Source: Sandarakinorhabdus glacialis (GTDB lineage Bacteria > Pseudomonadota > Alphaproteobacteria > Sphingomonadales > Sphingomonadaceae). From it: 64,000 nt of DNA. The notes beneath the pieces are model-generated. The model did no database searches, had not been told where the DNA came from, and saw nothing but the letters and a program-made list of their open reading frames with translations. The position numbers were made by a program, and so were the translations under genes. This document shows positions 8,276 to 16,875 of the stretch, one piece after another. The stretch is from positions 238,123 to 302,122 of the forward strand of contig NZ_BMJM01000001.1 in assembly GCF_014643455.1 (NCBI RefSeq), in the 5' to 3' direction. The stretch's first letter is position 1. Every line of letters starts with the position of its first letter.

Positions 8276-8956
8276 TTAGTCGAGGGCCAGGATGCGGTCG
8301 GCGACATAGGCGTTGCGATCGCGTTCGTGGGCGAAGGTCGACATCGGGCCGTGGCCGGGGATGAAGGCGGTCTGGTTGCCGAGGGGCCAGAGGCGGCTGG
8401 TGATCGAGCGGATCAGGTCGGCGTGGTCGCCGCGCGGGAAATCGGTGCGGCCGATCGAGCCCTGGAAAAGCACGTCGCCGACGATGGCGAGGTTCGACGG
8501 GGCGTGGTGGAAGACGATGTGGCCGGGAGTATGGCCGGGGCAGTGGTAAACCTTCAGGTGGAGGTCACCGACTGTGACCTCGTCGCCGTCGAACAGCCAG
8601 CGGTCGGGGGTGAAGGCGGTGGCGCCGTCGAGGCCGTATTTGGCGCCGTTGGCAGGGGCCTGGTCGATCCAGAACTTGTCGTCGGGATGAGGGCCTTCGA
8701 TCGGCACGCCGAGATCGGCGGCGAGGACGCCGGCGAGGCCGCAATGATCAATATGACCGTGGGTGATCAGCAGTTTTTCGACGGTTACGCCGTTTTGCAG
8801 GGCGACCGACTTGAGCCGTTCGAGGTCGCCGCCGGGATCGGTGAAGGCGCCGCGCATGGTCTTGGTGCACCAGATGAGCGTGCAGTTCTGCTGGAGCGCG
8901 GTCACCGGGATGATGACGGCGTGGAGTGGCGGCAAGGGATCGGCGGTGCTGGTCAT
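8276..8956 (-). CDS. Metallo-beta-lactamase fold hydrolase (glyoxalase II-like)
   Basis: A 226-residue enzyme with the full metal-binding set: THGHIDHCG (HxHxDH), GHTPGH, GDVLF and IPGHGP. The size and the motif FQGSIGRTDFPRGD match the short GloC/YcbL type of hydroxyacylglutathione hydrolase, which splits S-lactoylglutathione and similar thioesters. It is a single-gene unit on the reverse strand. Its ATG overlaps no neighbour and opens into the AT-rich spacer before the PEP-CTERM gene. Confidence 0.85.
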   Translation of the reverse strand: MTSTADPLPPLHAVIIPVTALQQNCTLIWCTKTMRGAFTDPGGDLERLKSVALQNGVTVEKLLITHGHIDHCGLAGVLAADLGVPIEGPHPDDKFWIDQAPANGAKYGLDGATAFTPDRWLFDGDEVTVGDLHLKVYHCPGHTPGHIVFHHAPSNLAIVGDVLFQGSIGRTDFPRGDHADLIRSITSRLWPLGNQTAFIPGHGPMSTFAHERDRNAYVADRILALD

Positions 8957-9269
8957 CGTTTGAATTTGCGGGTTCGGCGAAGCCCGCGCAAGGGTGGTCG
9001 CTTACTTAACATTTAACAATGTGTAAACTGGACCGACAGTTTACGGCGTGGATTTAGGGAAAACCGGACGGCTACAACCAACGATGCCACCTAACTATCT
9101 GAAATAAAATTATTTTAAAGTTATGGTTAACGCGAGGGACTTGGCACGGGTGTTGCAACGAGTGCGGCAAGCAGATTTGGTTTCAGTTGGCTCGGTGTGA
9201 ATTGCGGTACCGACCTGGTGTCGCCGATTTGCTTTGATTGCTGTCAATTTTTTCGAAAGACCTTTCAAC
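8957..9269 (+). other. AT-rich intergenic region upstream of the PEP-CTERM gene
   Basis: This is 313 bases without a gene. It is far richer in A and T than the surroundings around 9005-9130 (runs such as ACTTAACATTTAACAATG). It contains the sigma-54 promoter at 9142-9157 and a leader of about 100 bases. AT-rich DNA upstream of a sigma-54 promoter would fit activator binding and bending, but I see no clear repeated activator site. Confidence 0.6.
9142..9157 (+). promoter_or_regulatory. Sigma-54 (RpoN) promoter of the PEP-CTERM gene
   Basis: TGGCACGGGTGTTGCA matches the -24/-12 consensus TGGCAC-N5-TTGCA exactly, with ten bases between the invariant GG and GC. The expected start is near 9168, about 100 bases before the ATG at 9270. 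The other PEP-CTERM gene in this window has the same element (46539-46554). Confidence 0.8.
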
Positions 9270-10022
9270 ATGCGCGCTTTTTTCCTCGGCCTCGTGGCCG
9301 CAGCCAGCCTTGCTTCGAGTGCCCAGGCTGCACAATTGGTTGTCAACGGCGGCTTCGAAAGCTGGGGCCTGACGAGTTCGGATGAATTTTCGAACTAGTA
9401 TGCGCCCGGCAACGGCCAGCTGACCGGCTGGACGACGACCGGACTGGCATTTGTTTTCGTTCCCGGTGATGCGACCGCTGTCGGCCGCTACAACGGCTTC
9501 GAGCTTTACGGTCCTTCGAACGGCCATAACAACGGCCTGACCACGAGCCTGACCGGCGGCAATTTCGTCGCTTCGGATGCCGACCGCGGTTTCGGCGCGC
9601 CGATCAGCCAGCTGCTGACCGGGCTTGTCGTTGGCAAGACCTATGACGTGTCGTTCGAATGGGCGGCCGCGCAGCAGCTCAACTATCCCGGCGCGACGTT
9701 TGAATCCTGGCAGGTCAGCCTGCTCGATTCGCAGGGCGCCGTGACGACCGATTTCCGCACCGACACCGTCATCAACCCGCAGGGCGGCTTCCAGGCCTGG
9801 CGCAGCGAGACGTTCAGCTTCATCGCCAGCGAAACTGCGCAGACGCTGCGCTTCTGGGCCGATGGCGGCCCCGGCGGCGTGCCGCCGTTCGCGCTGCTCG
9901 ACAGCGTCTCGGTGACGGCCGCGGTGCCTGAGCCTGCAACCTGGGCGATGCTGGTTGTCGGTTTCGGTCTTGTCGGCGCGACGCTGCGCCGCCGCAATGC
10001 TGCCACCACCGTCAGCGCATAA
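9270..10022 (+). pseudogene. PEP-CTERM sorting domain protein interrupted by an in-frame TAG
   Basis: From the ATG at 9270 the frame gives a signal peptide (MRAFFLGLVAAASLASSAQA) and then LVVNGGFESWG, the usual start of a secreted PEP-CTERM protein. A single TAG at 9396-9398 (codon 43) stops it. The same frame continues without another stop to 10022 and ends in VPEPATWAMLVVGFGLVG plus RRR, the signal removed by exosortase when such proteins go to the cell surface. Without the TAG the product would be 250 residues. A CAG to TAG change would explain it. The ATG at 9648 cannot give a secreted product. It may be a recent pseudogene, a suppressed codon or a sequence error. Confidence 0.8.
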
Positions 10023-10045
10023 CATCAGCGCATAAGGGCTGATCG

Positions 10046-10100
10046 CCTCCGGCGGTATCGGTGCTCGCAAGGCACCAATACCGCCGGAGGTTTCGTTTCT
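10046..10100 (+). terminator. Strong stem-loop terminator after the PEP-CTERM gene
   Basis: CCTCCGGCGGTAT-C-GGTGC pairs with GCACC-A-ATACCGCCGGAGG across a seven-base loop (TCGCAAG), and TTTCGTTTCT follows. It separates the PEP-CTERM gene from the hydroxylase gene. The 3' arm GGAGG might also serve as a ribosome binding site for the next gene. Confidence 0.8.
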
Positions 10101-10105
10101 CGGGA

Positions 10106-10927
10106 ATGGTGACCATGGTTGCTGCCTTTATCGTCGACGTCCTGCGGCTTTGCGGATGGCTGGCGTTCCTGACCGCGGTATTCGTGCCGATTGAACGCTT
10201 GTTCGCGCGGTCGCCTTCCACGCTGTTCCGGCGCGAGACGGCAAATGACCTTGGCTATTATTTCCTCAACAGCCTGGTGCCGGCGGCGTTGATGGCGGCA
10301 CCGCTCGCACTCGTCGCGGCGACGGTGCAGCAGGTCGTGCCGAGCGGTTTTCACGTCTTCATGCGCGGGCTGCCGCTGTGGGCGTCGATCCCGATCGGGC
10401 TGGTGGTCGCCGATATCGGGTCATACTGGGGGCACCGGATCAGCCATGCCTCGCCGACCCTGTGGCGATTCCACGCCGTGCATCACAGCGCCGAGCATAT
10501 GGATTTCCTGGTCAATACGCGGGCGCATCCGGTCGACATGGTGGTGACACGGATGTTCGGGCTGGTGCCGCTGTACATCCTCGGGCTGGGAACGGCGGGG
10601 GCGGCGGGCAGCCTGTTGCCGGTGGTGATCACGCTGATCGGCACGTTTGCGGGGTTTTTCATCCACGCCAATGTGCGCTGGCGGATGGGCCCGGTCGAAT
10701 GGCTGGTGGCGACGCCGGCGTTCCATCATTGGCACCACAGCCGCAACGACCATATCAACCGCAATTTTGCAGCGACATTCCCGGTGATCGACCGGATTTT
10801 CGGGACGCATTACCTGCCGGCGCATTTTCCGGCCGAATACGGCCTGGAGGAGCGATTGCCGGAAACCATGACCGGGCAATTAATCGGGCCGATCGTCGGC
10901 GGACGACGGGTTGCGCCGAGCCGATAA
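10106..10927 (+). CDS. Sterol desaturase / fatty acid hydroxylase family membrane protein
   Basis: A protein of about 273 residues with four or five membrane segments and the di-iron histidine clusters of the family: HRISH near residue 115, HAVHHSAEH about 14 residues later, and the C-terminal HHWHH. Such enzymes hydroxylate or desaturate lipids, sterols, hopanoids or carotenoids in the membrane. The substrate is not evident. Two ATGs (10106 and 10115) are possible; the terminator just upstream makes the ribosome binding site hard to judge. It is followed, 84 bases on, by the SulP gene. Confidence 0.85.
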   Translation: MVTMVAAFIVDVLRLCGWLAFLTAVFVPIERLFARSPSTLFRRETANDLGYYFLNSLVPAALMAAPLALVAATVQQVVPSGFHVFMRGLPLWASIPIGLVVADIGSYWGHRISHASPTLWRFHAVHHSAEHMDFLVNTRAHPVDMVVTRMFGLVPLYILGLGTAGAAGSLLPVVITLIGTFAGFFIHANVRWRMGPVEWLVATPAFHHWHHSRNDHINRNFAATFPVIDRIFGTHYLPAHFPAEYGLEERLPETMTGQLIGPIVGGRRVAPSR

Positions 10928-11011
10928 GCGGCAAGTCGAGCCGATTTAAGGTTGCCGAGTTGTAATGTTTGCCGCTAAAAGCCCATGTTGCAGCGCGGCA
11001 AAAGGACTTGC

Positions 11012-12619
11012 ATGTCGACAGAATCGAGTAGCGGCCCGGTTGGGCCTGTCGGTCGGATGTTCGCAAGCTGGCGGTCGGACCTGCCGGCGTCGATCGTCGT
11101 GGCGCTGGTGGCGTTGCCGCTGTGCCTTGGTGTCGCGCTGGCGTCGGGAGCGCCGCTGTTTGCCGGATTGATCGCCGGTGTCGTCGGCGGTGTCGTCGTC
11201 GGCGCGATCAGCCGGTCGTCGCTTTCCGTAAGCGGCCCGGCGGCGGGCCTGACGGCGATCGTCTATGTCGCGGTGACGACCCTGCCGTCGTACGGCGCGT
11301 TCCTGATGGCGGTCTGCCTCGCCGGCGTCATGCAGATCGGGTTTTCGCTGACCAAGGGCGGCGTACTGGCCGATTTTGTGCCGTCGTCGGTGATTACCGG
11401 AATGCTGGCTGCCATTGGCCTGATCCTGATCTTGAAGCAACTGCCGCATGCCATCGGTTACGATGCGACGTCGGGCAGCGACCTCGAGTTTTTCCAGCGC
11501 GATGGCAGCAACACGTTCAGTGTCTTGCTCGACATGCTGCGCAACGACATATTTTGGGGGGCGCTGGCGATCGCGGTGATCAGCCTGGCGTTCCTGTTCT
11601 GGTGGGATAAGGCCAAGCCCAAGGACGGCCCGCTGCGGCTGTTGCCGGGGCCGCTGGTCGTCGTCGTGTTCAGCGTGCTCGCCAACATGTTCTTCGAAGC
11701 TTTCGCACCGTCGCTGGCGATCGGCCAGAGCCACCTCGTCAACGTCCCGGTGACGGCAACGCCAGCCGAGTTCGTGGCGCTGTTCCGGCTGCCGGATTTC
11801 GGATCGATCGGCACCGGGGCGGTGTGGACGACGGCGGTGACGCTGGCGATCGTCGCCAGCCTTGAATCACTGTTGAGCGTGACGGCTGTCGACGAGATCG
11901 ATCCCAAGCGGCGGGTGACCGACAAGAACCGCGAATTGCTGGCGCAGGGTTGCGGCAACATCGTGTCGGGCGCGCTGGGCGGCATCCCGGTGACATCGGT
12001 GATCGTGCGGTCGTCGGCGAATGTCGATTCGGGTGCGGATTCGCGGCTGGCGACGATCATGCACGGCGTCTGGCTGCTGCTCAGCGTCACCTTGATTCCG
12101 GTGGTGCTCAACATGATCCCGCTGTCGGCGCTGGCCGCGGTGCTGATCGCCACCGGTTACAAGCTGGCCAAGCCCAAGCTGTTCACCGAGCGCTGGAAAC
12201 AGGGCTATACGCAGTTCATTCCCTTTGTCGTGACGGTCGTCGCGATCCTGTTCACCGACCTGTTGATCGGCATCATGATCGGGCTGGGTGTCGGCATGGG
12301 GTTCGTGATCTGGCGCAGCCTTGCCGACGTCATTACCTATGTCGACACCGGCGACAACGTCATGGTGCGGGCGCGGCGCAACCTGTATTTTATCCACAAG
12401 GTGCAGCTGAAGGCGGCACTGGGGAGGGTGCCCGACGGCCATACCGTGCTGATCGACCTGTCGGCGACGAACTATGTCGATCTCGACAATATCGATATCA
12501 TCAACGCGTTCGTGAAAAGTGCGCCGTATCGCAACCTGACGGTCTATCTGAAGGGTGACCCGATGGGCCGGACGCCGCCGATGATCAATGCGCCGCTGAC
12601 CCAAGCCCGCGCGACCTGA
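11012..12619 (+). CDS. SulP family bicarbonate/anion transporter
   Basis: A 535-residue membrane protein with about twelve hydrophobic segments and SulP motifs (DLPASIVVALVALPLCLGVA at the start, SLSVSGPAAGL, and VTAVDEIDPKRRVTDKNREL in the middle). The C-terminal 75 residues look like a reduced STAS domain (TVLIDLSATNYVDLDNIDII). AAAAGGAC precedes the ATG at 11012; an earlier in-frame ATG at 10985 has no such site. A beta carbonic anhydrase begins 10 bases after the stop, an arrangement typical of SulP bicarbonate importers, so bicarbonate uptake is the best inference. Confidence 0.88.
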   Translation: MSTESSSGPVGPVGRMFASWRSDLPASIVVALVALPLCLGVALASGAPLFAGLIAGVVGGVVVGAISRSSLSVSGPAAGLTAIVYVAVTTLPSYGAFLMAVCLAGVMQIGFSLTKGGVLADFVPSSVITGMLAAIGLILILKQLPHAIGYDATSGSDLEFFQRDGSNTFSVLLDMLRNDIFWGALAIAVISLAFLFWWDKAKPKDGPLRLLPGPLVVVVFSVLANMFFEAFAPSLAIGQSHLVNVPVTATPAEFVALFRLPDFGSIGTGAVWTTAVTLAIVASLESLLSVTAVDEIDPKRRVTDKNRELLAQGCGNIVSGALGGIPVTSVIVRSSANVDSGADSRLATIMHGVWLLLSVTLIPVVLNMIPLSALAAVLIATGYKLAKPKLFTERWKQGYTQFIPFVVTVVAILFTDLLIGIMIGLGVGMGFVIWRSLADVITYVDTGDNVMVRARRNLYFIHKVQLKAALGRVPDGHTVLIDLSATNYVDLDNIDIINAFVKSAPYRNLTVYLKGDPMGRTPPMINAPLTQARAT

Positions 12620-12629
12620 GGACAAGATC

Positions 12630-13268
12630 ATGCAAGAGATCAAGCAGCTGATGCTGCATAACCGGGCCTGGGCGGCGGAGCAGATCGCCGAGGACCCCGA
12701 TTATTTCAAGCGCCATGTGTCGGACCAGAAGCCGGTGTTCCTGTGGATCGGCTGTTCGGACAGTCGGGTGGCGCCCGACCAGTTCACCCAGGCGGTGCCG
12801 GGCGGGCTGTTCATCCACCGCAACATCGCCAACCTGGTGCAGCCGGACGACGGCAACCTCATGGCGGTGCTCGATTATGCCGTCGGCGTGCTCAAGATCG
12901 ACCAGGTCGTGGTGTGCGGGCATTATGGCTGCGGCGGCATTCGTGCGGCGCTGGCCGGGCGCGGCAATGGGGCGCTCGGGGAGTGGCTCGACCATGCGCA
13001 CGATGTTTATGTCGATCATGCCGACGAGATCGATGCGATGCCCGACCAGGAGGCGCGGGTGAACCGCTTCGTCGAGTGCAATGTGCGCGACCAGCTGCTC
13101 CACTTGGCGGCCACGGGCCCGGTCAAGGCGGCGTGGAGCGAGGGGCGCGACCTGAAGCTGCACGGCTGGGTTTACGACCTGCGCAACGGGTTGCTGAACG
13201 GGATGCTGGAGATCGATCGGGAGACCGACCTGGGCGATGTCGAGCGGCCGGAGCGGGTGCTGGTCTAG
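12630..13268 (+). CDS. Beta carbonic anhydrase
   Basis: A 212-residue zinc enzyme that interconverts carbon dioxide and bicarbonate. The zinc ligands Cys42, His98 and Cys101 lie in GCSDSR and CGHYGCGG, and the Asp44-Arg46 dyad of the active site is present. AGGACAAGATC before the ATG is a usable ribosome binding site. It is the second gene of a two-gene unit with the SulP transporter, so it probably supplies bicarbonate for carboxylases or balances pH after uptake. A type C repeat hairpin follows and may terminate transcription. Confidence 0.95.
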   Translation: MQEIKQLMLHNRAWAAEQIAEDPDYFKRHVSDQKPVFLWIGCSDSRVAPDQFTQAVPGGLFIHRNIANLVQPDDGNLMAVLDYAVGVLKIDQVVVCGHYGCGGIRAALAGRGNGALGEWLDHAHDVYVDHADEIDAMPDQEARVNRFVECNVRDQLLHLAATGPVKAAWSEGRDLKLHGWVYDLRNGLLNGMLEIDRETDLGDVERPERVLV

Positions 13269-13280
13269 CTGTCAGGAAGT

Positions 13281-13327
13281 AAGGACCCTCCCCCGACCCC
13301 TCCCTGGAAGCAGGGAGGGGGGAAGAA
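13281..13327. repeat. Dispersed palindromic repeat, type C, copy 1
   Basis: AAGGACCCTCCCCCGACCCC, then TCCCTGGAAGCAGGGAGGGG and GGAAGAAGG. CCCCTCCCT pairs with AGGGAGGGG. It lies between convergent genes and could terminate both. Confidence 0.8.
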
Positions 13328-13330
13328 GGG

Positions 13331-15244
13331 TTATTTCAGAAGGGTCTGCTGCCAGAAGGCGAGGGTGCTGAGGAACTGATAGTCCTGGTTTTCCTTTTTC
13401 CGGAAGCCATGGCCTTCGTTGGCGGCGAGGATGTGCCAAGCAGGGGTGCCATTGGCGCGGACGGCTTCGACCATTTGTGTCGCTTCGGAGGCGGGGACGC
13501 GGGGATCGTTGCCGCCGGTGACGACGAGCAGCGGCACCTTGAGCTTCTTGGCGTCGGTGAGCGGCGAGATCTTCTGCAGGGCGAGGCGCTGGCCGGCGTT
13601 GCGCTCGTCGCCGTATTCGACGCGGCGCAGGTCGCGGCGATAGGACTGGGTGTTTTCGAGGAAGGTGACGAAGTTCGAGATGGCGACGGTGCATTGGGCC
13701 GCATTGAAGCGGTCGCCGTAGCGGATGGCGGCGGCGTAGCACATGTAGCCGCCGTAGCTGCCGCCGGTTACGGCGATGCGGGCGGCATCGATATCGGGGC
13801 GGGCGGCGAGGCTGTCGAGGAAGGCGCCGATGTCCTTGACCGAATCCTCGCGCTTGTAGGGGCCGTTGTCGAGGCCGACGAAGGTCTTGCCATAGCCCGA
13901 CGAGCCGCGGACGTTGGGGTAGAAGACGGCGATGCCGAGCTCGTTGACAAGATAGTTGGTGCGGCCGAGGAAGCCGGGGCGCGATTGGCCCTCGGGACCG
14001 CCGTGGATGTCGATGATGAGCGGGCGCTTGCCGGGGAACTTAACCGGGTCGGGCGTGGTGAGGAAGCCCGAGACGGCGAGCTTGTCGAAGGATCGGGCGG
14101 TGACGAGTTGCGGCGCGCGGTTCCGGGCGGCATCGAGGCCGCCGGTTTCGGAGGTCGTCCAGCGGGTGGCGGCGAGGGTTTTCGGGTCGACACTCCAGGC
14201 GTCGGCGGGGGAGCCGGCGCTGGCCATGGTGAAGCCGATGTCGCCCCAAGGGGCGATCTCGAGGCCGCCGATGGTGCCGGCGGGGAGCTTGACGTCGCCG
14301 CGGAAGGCACCGGTTTTCGGGTCGAGGAGGCGCAGGCGGCTGACGCCGGCTTCGTTGAGGGTGAGGGCGATAAAGCTGCCGTCGTCGGCGATGGCGAATT
14401 CGTCGACGTCCCATTGCGCCGGGCCGGTGATTATCTGCCTGAAGCCGTTTTTCTGGTCGATGGTGCCGAGGCGCTTGAAGTCGTTGCCGATGTCGGAGGT
14501 GACGTAGATGGTGCCGTCGGGGCCGTATTTGGCGCCTTCGATGGCGGCCGGGGCGCCGGGGGCGTTGAGGCGCGACATGATGCCGGTGGCGAGATCGATG
14601 CTGTAGAGGTCGGCATGTTCGACCGAGGTGTAATGGCCGACGAGGGCGGTCTTGCCGTCGGGAGCGAAGTCCTCGAACGACCAGCCGCCGCCTTTGAGTT
14701 CGGCCAGCTTGCGATCGGTTTTCGGGTCGGCGGGGTCGATCAGGTAGAGATCGGTATCGGTGCCGTTGCGGCGGGTCGAGGCGTAGCCGACGGTCTTGCT
14801 GTCGCGCGACCAGACGGGGCCGGAATTGCGGCTCCTGCCATCGGTGAGCAGGCGGAGGCGGCCTTCGGCGAGGGTGTAGAGCTGGTAGAATTCATTGCCG
14901 CCGATGTCCTTGTCGACAAGGAGGGTCTTGCCGTCGGGCGAATAGACGCCGTCCAGGGGTTCGACCTCGAAGCTGATCTGGGTGCGGGCGGCGCCGGGGG
15001 CGGCGACCTTGTGGAGTTGCGGGGAATTGCCGAAGCGGGTCGAGATCAGCATTGACTTCGACACCGGCTCCCAGCCCTGGAAGGCGGCGCTGCGGTTTTC
15101 GAGATAGGGACGGACGGTGTCGGCGAGCGATTGCGGGATGGCGGGGACGCCGTCGGCGGTGATCGCCGAGGGAATGGGGAAGCTGGCGGGCGTTTGCGCT
15201 GCGGCCAGAGCGGCGATTGCGGCGGCGAAAAGGATGAGGCGCAT
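13331..15244 (-). CDS. Secreted S9 family prolyl oligopeptidase-like peptidase
   Basis: A 637-residue protein with a signal peptide (MRLILFAAAIAALAAAQ), a beta-propeller of WD40/PD40-like repeats over residues about 60-370 (DGKTLLVDKDIGGNEFYQLY, WSRDSKTVGYAS, PDGKTALVGHYTS) and an alpha/beta hydrolase domain. The catalytic Ser is in GGSYGGYM, the Asp in GNDPRVPASE and the His in NEGHGF. It probably cuts short peptides in the periplasm. I chose the ATG at 15244 because it begins the signal peptide; the open frame further upstream is not peptide-like. It is a single-gene unit. Confidence 0.9.
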   Translation of the reverse strand: MRLILFAAAIAALAAAQTPASFPIPSAITADGVPAIPQSLADTVRPYLENRSAAFQGWEPVSKSMLISTRFGNSPQLHKVAAPGAARTQISFEVEPLDGVYSPDGKTLLVDKDIGGNEFYQLYTLAEGRLRLLTDGRSRNSGPVWSRDSKTVGYASTRRNGTDTDLYLIDPADPKTDRKLAELKGGGWSFEDFAPDGKTALVGHYTSVEHADLYSIDLATGIMSRLNAPGAPAAIEGAKYGPDGTIYVTSDIGNDFKRLGTIDQKNGFRQIITGPAQWDVDEFAIADDGSFIALTLNEAGVSRLRLLDPKTGAFRGDVKLPAGTIGGLEIAPWGDIGFTMASAGSPADAWSVDPKTLAATRWTTSETGGLDAARNRAPQLVTARSFDKLAVSGFLTTPDPVKFPGKRPLIIDIHGGPEGQSRPGFLGRTNYLVNELGIAVFYPNVRGSSGYGKTFVGLDNGPYKREDSVKDIGAFLDSLAARPDIDAARIAVTGGSYGGYMCYAAAIRYGDRFNAAQCTVAISNFVTFLENTQSYRRDLRRVEYGDERNAGQRLALQKISPLTDAKKLKVPLLVVTGGNDPRVPASEATQMVEAVRANGTPAWHILAANEGHGFRKKENQDYQFLSTLAFWQQTLLK

Positions 15245-15305
15245 CTTTGCTCCGGCGTTCAGGAGGCACCGGTGTGTCATGGCCGGGGGTTGGCGGCAAG
15301 ATGGG

Positions 15306-15677
15306 TCAGCTGGAGGGGTCGTGGCCGGTATCGAGAATGGCCTGGAAGCCACCGACGATCATGCGTTTGCCGTCGAAGGGCATGCCGGCGGACTTCATGC
15401 GTTCGTCGGCCATCATGGCGGCCTTGCCGGCGTCGCGGGTGGGTTTGTCGGGCCAGGTGATCCACGAGAAGACGACGGCTTCCCCGGGTTCGGCAAGGAC
15501 GGCACGGCGGAAATCGGTGACCTTGCCATCGGCGATGTCGTCGCCCCACGCCTCGACAACGCTGAGCGCGCCGAGTTCGCGGAAGATGGGCGCGGCGATG
15601 CGAGCGGCCTCGAGATAGGCATCGCGGCCGCCCGCGGGCACGGGGATGAGGAAGCCTTCGACATAGGGCAGGGGCAT
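15306..15677 (-). CDS. DUF1428 domain protein
   Basis: A 123-residue protein beginning MPLPYVEGFLIPVPAGGRDA, with the conserved blocks VVEAWGDDIADGKVTDFRRA, VVFSWITWPDK and MPFDGKRMIVGGF. These define DUF1428, a family with a dimeric ferredoxin-like fold and no known activity. AAGGAGAATCCC precedes the ATG. It follows the VOC gene by 10 bases on the same strand, so the two form an operon that is divergent from an HxlR regulator. Confidence 0.9.
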   Translation of the reverse strand: MPLPYVEGFLIPVPAGGRDAYLEAARIAAPIFRELGALSVVEAWGDDIADGKVTDFRRAVLAEPGEAVVFSWITWPDKPTRDAGKAAMMADERMKSAGMPFDGKRMIVGGFQAILDTGHDPSS

Positions 15678-15687
15678 GGGATTCTCC

Positions 15688-16128
15688 TTAGGCTTGTGTG
15701 GCTTGAGGGGCGGCGGCGGGGTCCATCCAGAAGGTTTCCCAGATGTGGCCGTCGGGATCGGCATAGCTGCGGCCGTACATGAAGCCATGGTCCTGGAGCG
15801 GGCAGGGATCGGCGCGGCCACCGGCGGCGGTTGCGGCGGCGATGGCGGCATCGACGGCGGCGCGGTTTTCGGCCGAGAGGGCCAGCAGGACCTGGGTGGT
15901 GCGATGAGCGTCGGGGATTTCGAGCGGCGAAAAGTCGCGGAAACGGGCGTGATCGAGCAGCATCACGAATATGGTTTCGGATATGACCATGCACGAACTG
16001 CTGTCGTTGGAGAATTGCGGGTTCCGGACGGTACCGACGGCCGCGTAGAAGGCGGTGCTGCGCGCGACATCGGTGACGGGGAGGTTGATGAAGATCTGTC
16101 GCGGGGCGGGGGCATTCGCAGTGGCCAT
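15688..16128 (-). CDS. VOC family protein (glyoxalase/bleomycin resistance-like)
   Basis: A 146-residue vicinal-oxygen-chelate protein in the compact form with two beta-alpha-beta-beta-beta halves. The N-terminal FINLPVTDVARSTAFYAAVG and the C-terminal YADPDGHIWETFWMDP match the PhnB/YaeR-like group often named lactoylglutathione lyase. The chemistry is not known. It is the first gene of a unit with DUF1428, and the promoter region is shared with the divergent HxlR regulator. Confidence 0.85.
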   Translation of the reverse strand: MATANAPAPRQIFINLPVTDVARSTAFYAAVGTVRNPQFSNDSSSCMVISETIFVMLLDHARFRDFSPLEIPDAHRTTQVLLALSAENRAAVDAAIAAATAAGGRADPCPLQDHGFMYGRSYADPDGHIWETFWMDPAAAPQATQA

Positions 16129-16170
16129 TGGTGGTTCCTTCGACTCGGTTGCGAAGCGTGGCGCAGATGG

Positions 16171-16212
16171 TTAGAAAAGACAACTATGAAGTTAGAAAAG
16201 ATAAGTATGACG
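16171..16212. promoter_or_regulatory. 21-bp tandem direct repeat, probable HxlR operator
   Basis: Two adjacent copies, TTAGAAAAGACAACTATGA-AG (16171-16191) and TTAGAAAAGATAAGTATGA-CG (16192-16212), differ at three of 21 positions. They fill the spacer between the divergent VOC gene and the HxlR gene and end over the HxlR start codon. The AT content contrasts with the flanks. I infer an operator for the HxlR protein that controls both directions. Confidence 0.6.
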
Positions 16213-16875
16213 GCGAAGCGGCGATACGATGATGCGTGCGGGGCCGCCCATGGCCTCGACCTGGTGGGAGAGCGCTGGGCGTTGCTGGTGATGCGCGAGC
16301 TGTTGATGGGGCCGCGGCGGTTCGGGGATCTGCGGGCGGATTTGCCGGGGATCAGCGCGAATGTGCTGACGCAGCGGCTGGAAGGGCTGGAGGCGGCGGG
16401 GATATTGGGACGGCGCAAGCTGCCGCCGCCGGTATCGGCGCAGGTTTACGAATTGACGGCTTGGGGGCTTGAGTCAGTGCCGATTTTCGGGGCGTTGGGG
16501 CGGTGGGCGGCACGATCGCCGGGCCATGACCCGCGGCTGCCGCTGAGTGCAGTGTCGTTGATGCTGAGTTTCGGGACGATGTTCGATGCGGGGCTGGCGG
16601 GGCGGTTGGCGGCGCGGATCGGGTTTGTCATCGGGCGGGAGAGCTATGTGGTGGCGATTGCGGACGGGCGGATCAGCGTTGGGCGGGGTGCTGTCGAGGG
16701 GGTGGATGTGGTGTTTAGTGGGGCGGCGAGCGCGGTGGCGGGCGTGGTTTATGGAGGGGAGTCGCTGGCGGGGATGGTGGCTTCGGGGGCTTTGGGGCTG
16801 GTGGGAGATCGGGGGGTGGCGGCGCGGTTTGTCGGGTTGTTTCCTTTGCCGGTTAAGGCGGGGGCTTTGGCTTGA
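16207..16875 (+). CDS. HxlR-type winged helix transcriptional regulator
   Basis: A 222-residue regulator. The N-terminal 100 residues are an HxlR domain (YDDACGAAHGLDLVGERWAL, GPRRFGDLRADLPGISANVL, LEGLEAAGILGRRKLPPP). The C-terminal 110 residues resemble an SCP2-like sterol carrier fold and may bind a ligand. I prefer the ATG at 16207 because it yields the usual MTAKRRYDD start; an ATG seven codons upstream is possible. It is divergent from the VOC/DUF1428 pair and probably controls them through the tandem repeat at its start. Its stop overlaps the start of pabBC. Confidence 0.85.
   Translation: MTAKRRYDDACGAAHGLDLVGERWALLVMRELLMGPRRFGDLRADLPGISANVLTQRLEGLEAAGILGRRKLPPPVSAQVYELTAWGLESVPIFGALGRWAARSPGHDPRLPLSAVSLMLSFGTMFDAGLAGRLAARIGFVIGRESYVVAIADGRISVGRGAVEGVDVVFSGAASAVAGVVYGGESLAGMVASGALGLVGDRGVAARFVGLFPLPVKAGALA

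Noticed and set aside
13409-15055. A 548-codon forward frame inside the S9 peptidase gene
   Set aside because: The reverse strand encodes a complete peptidase with its catalytic triad; the forward frame is Gly, Ala, Asp and Glu-rich antisense translation.
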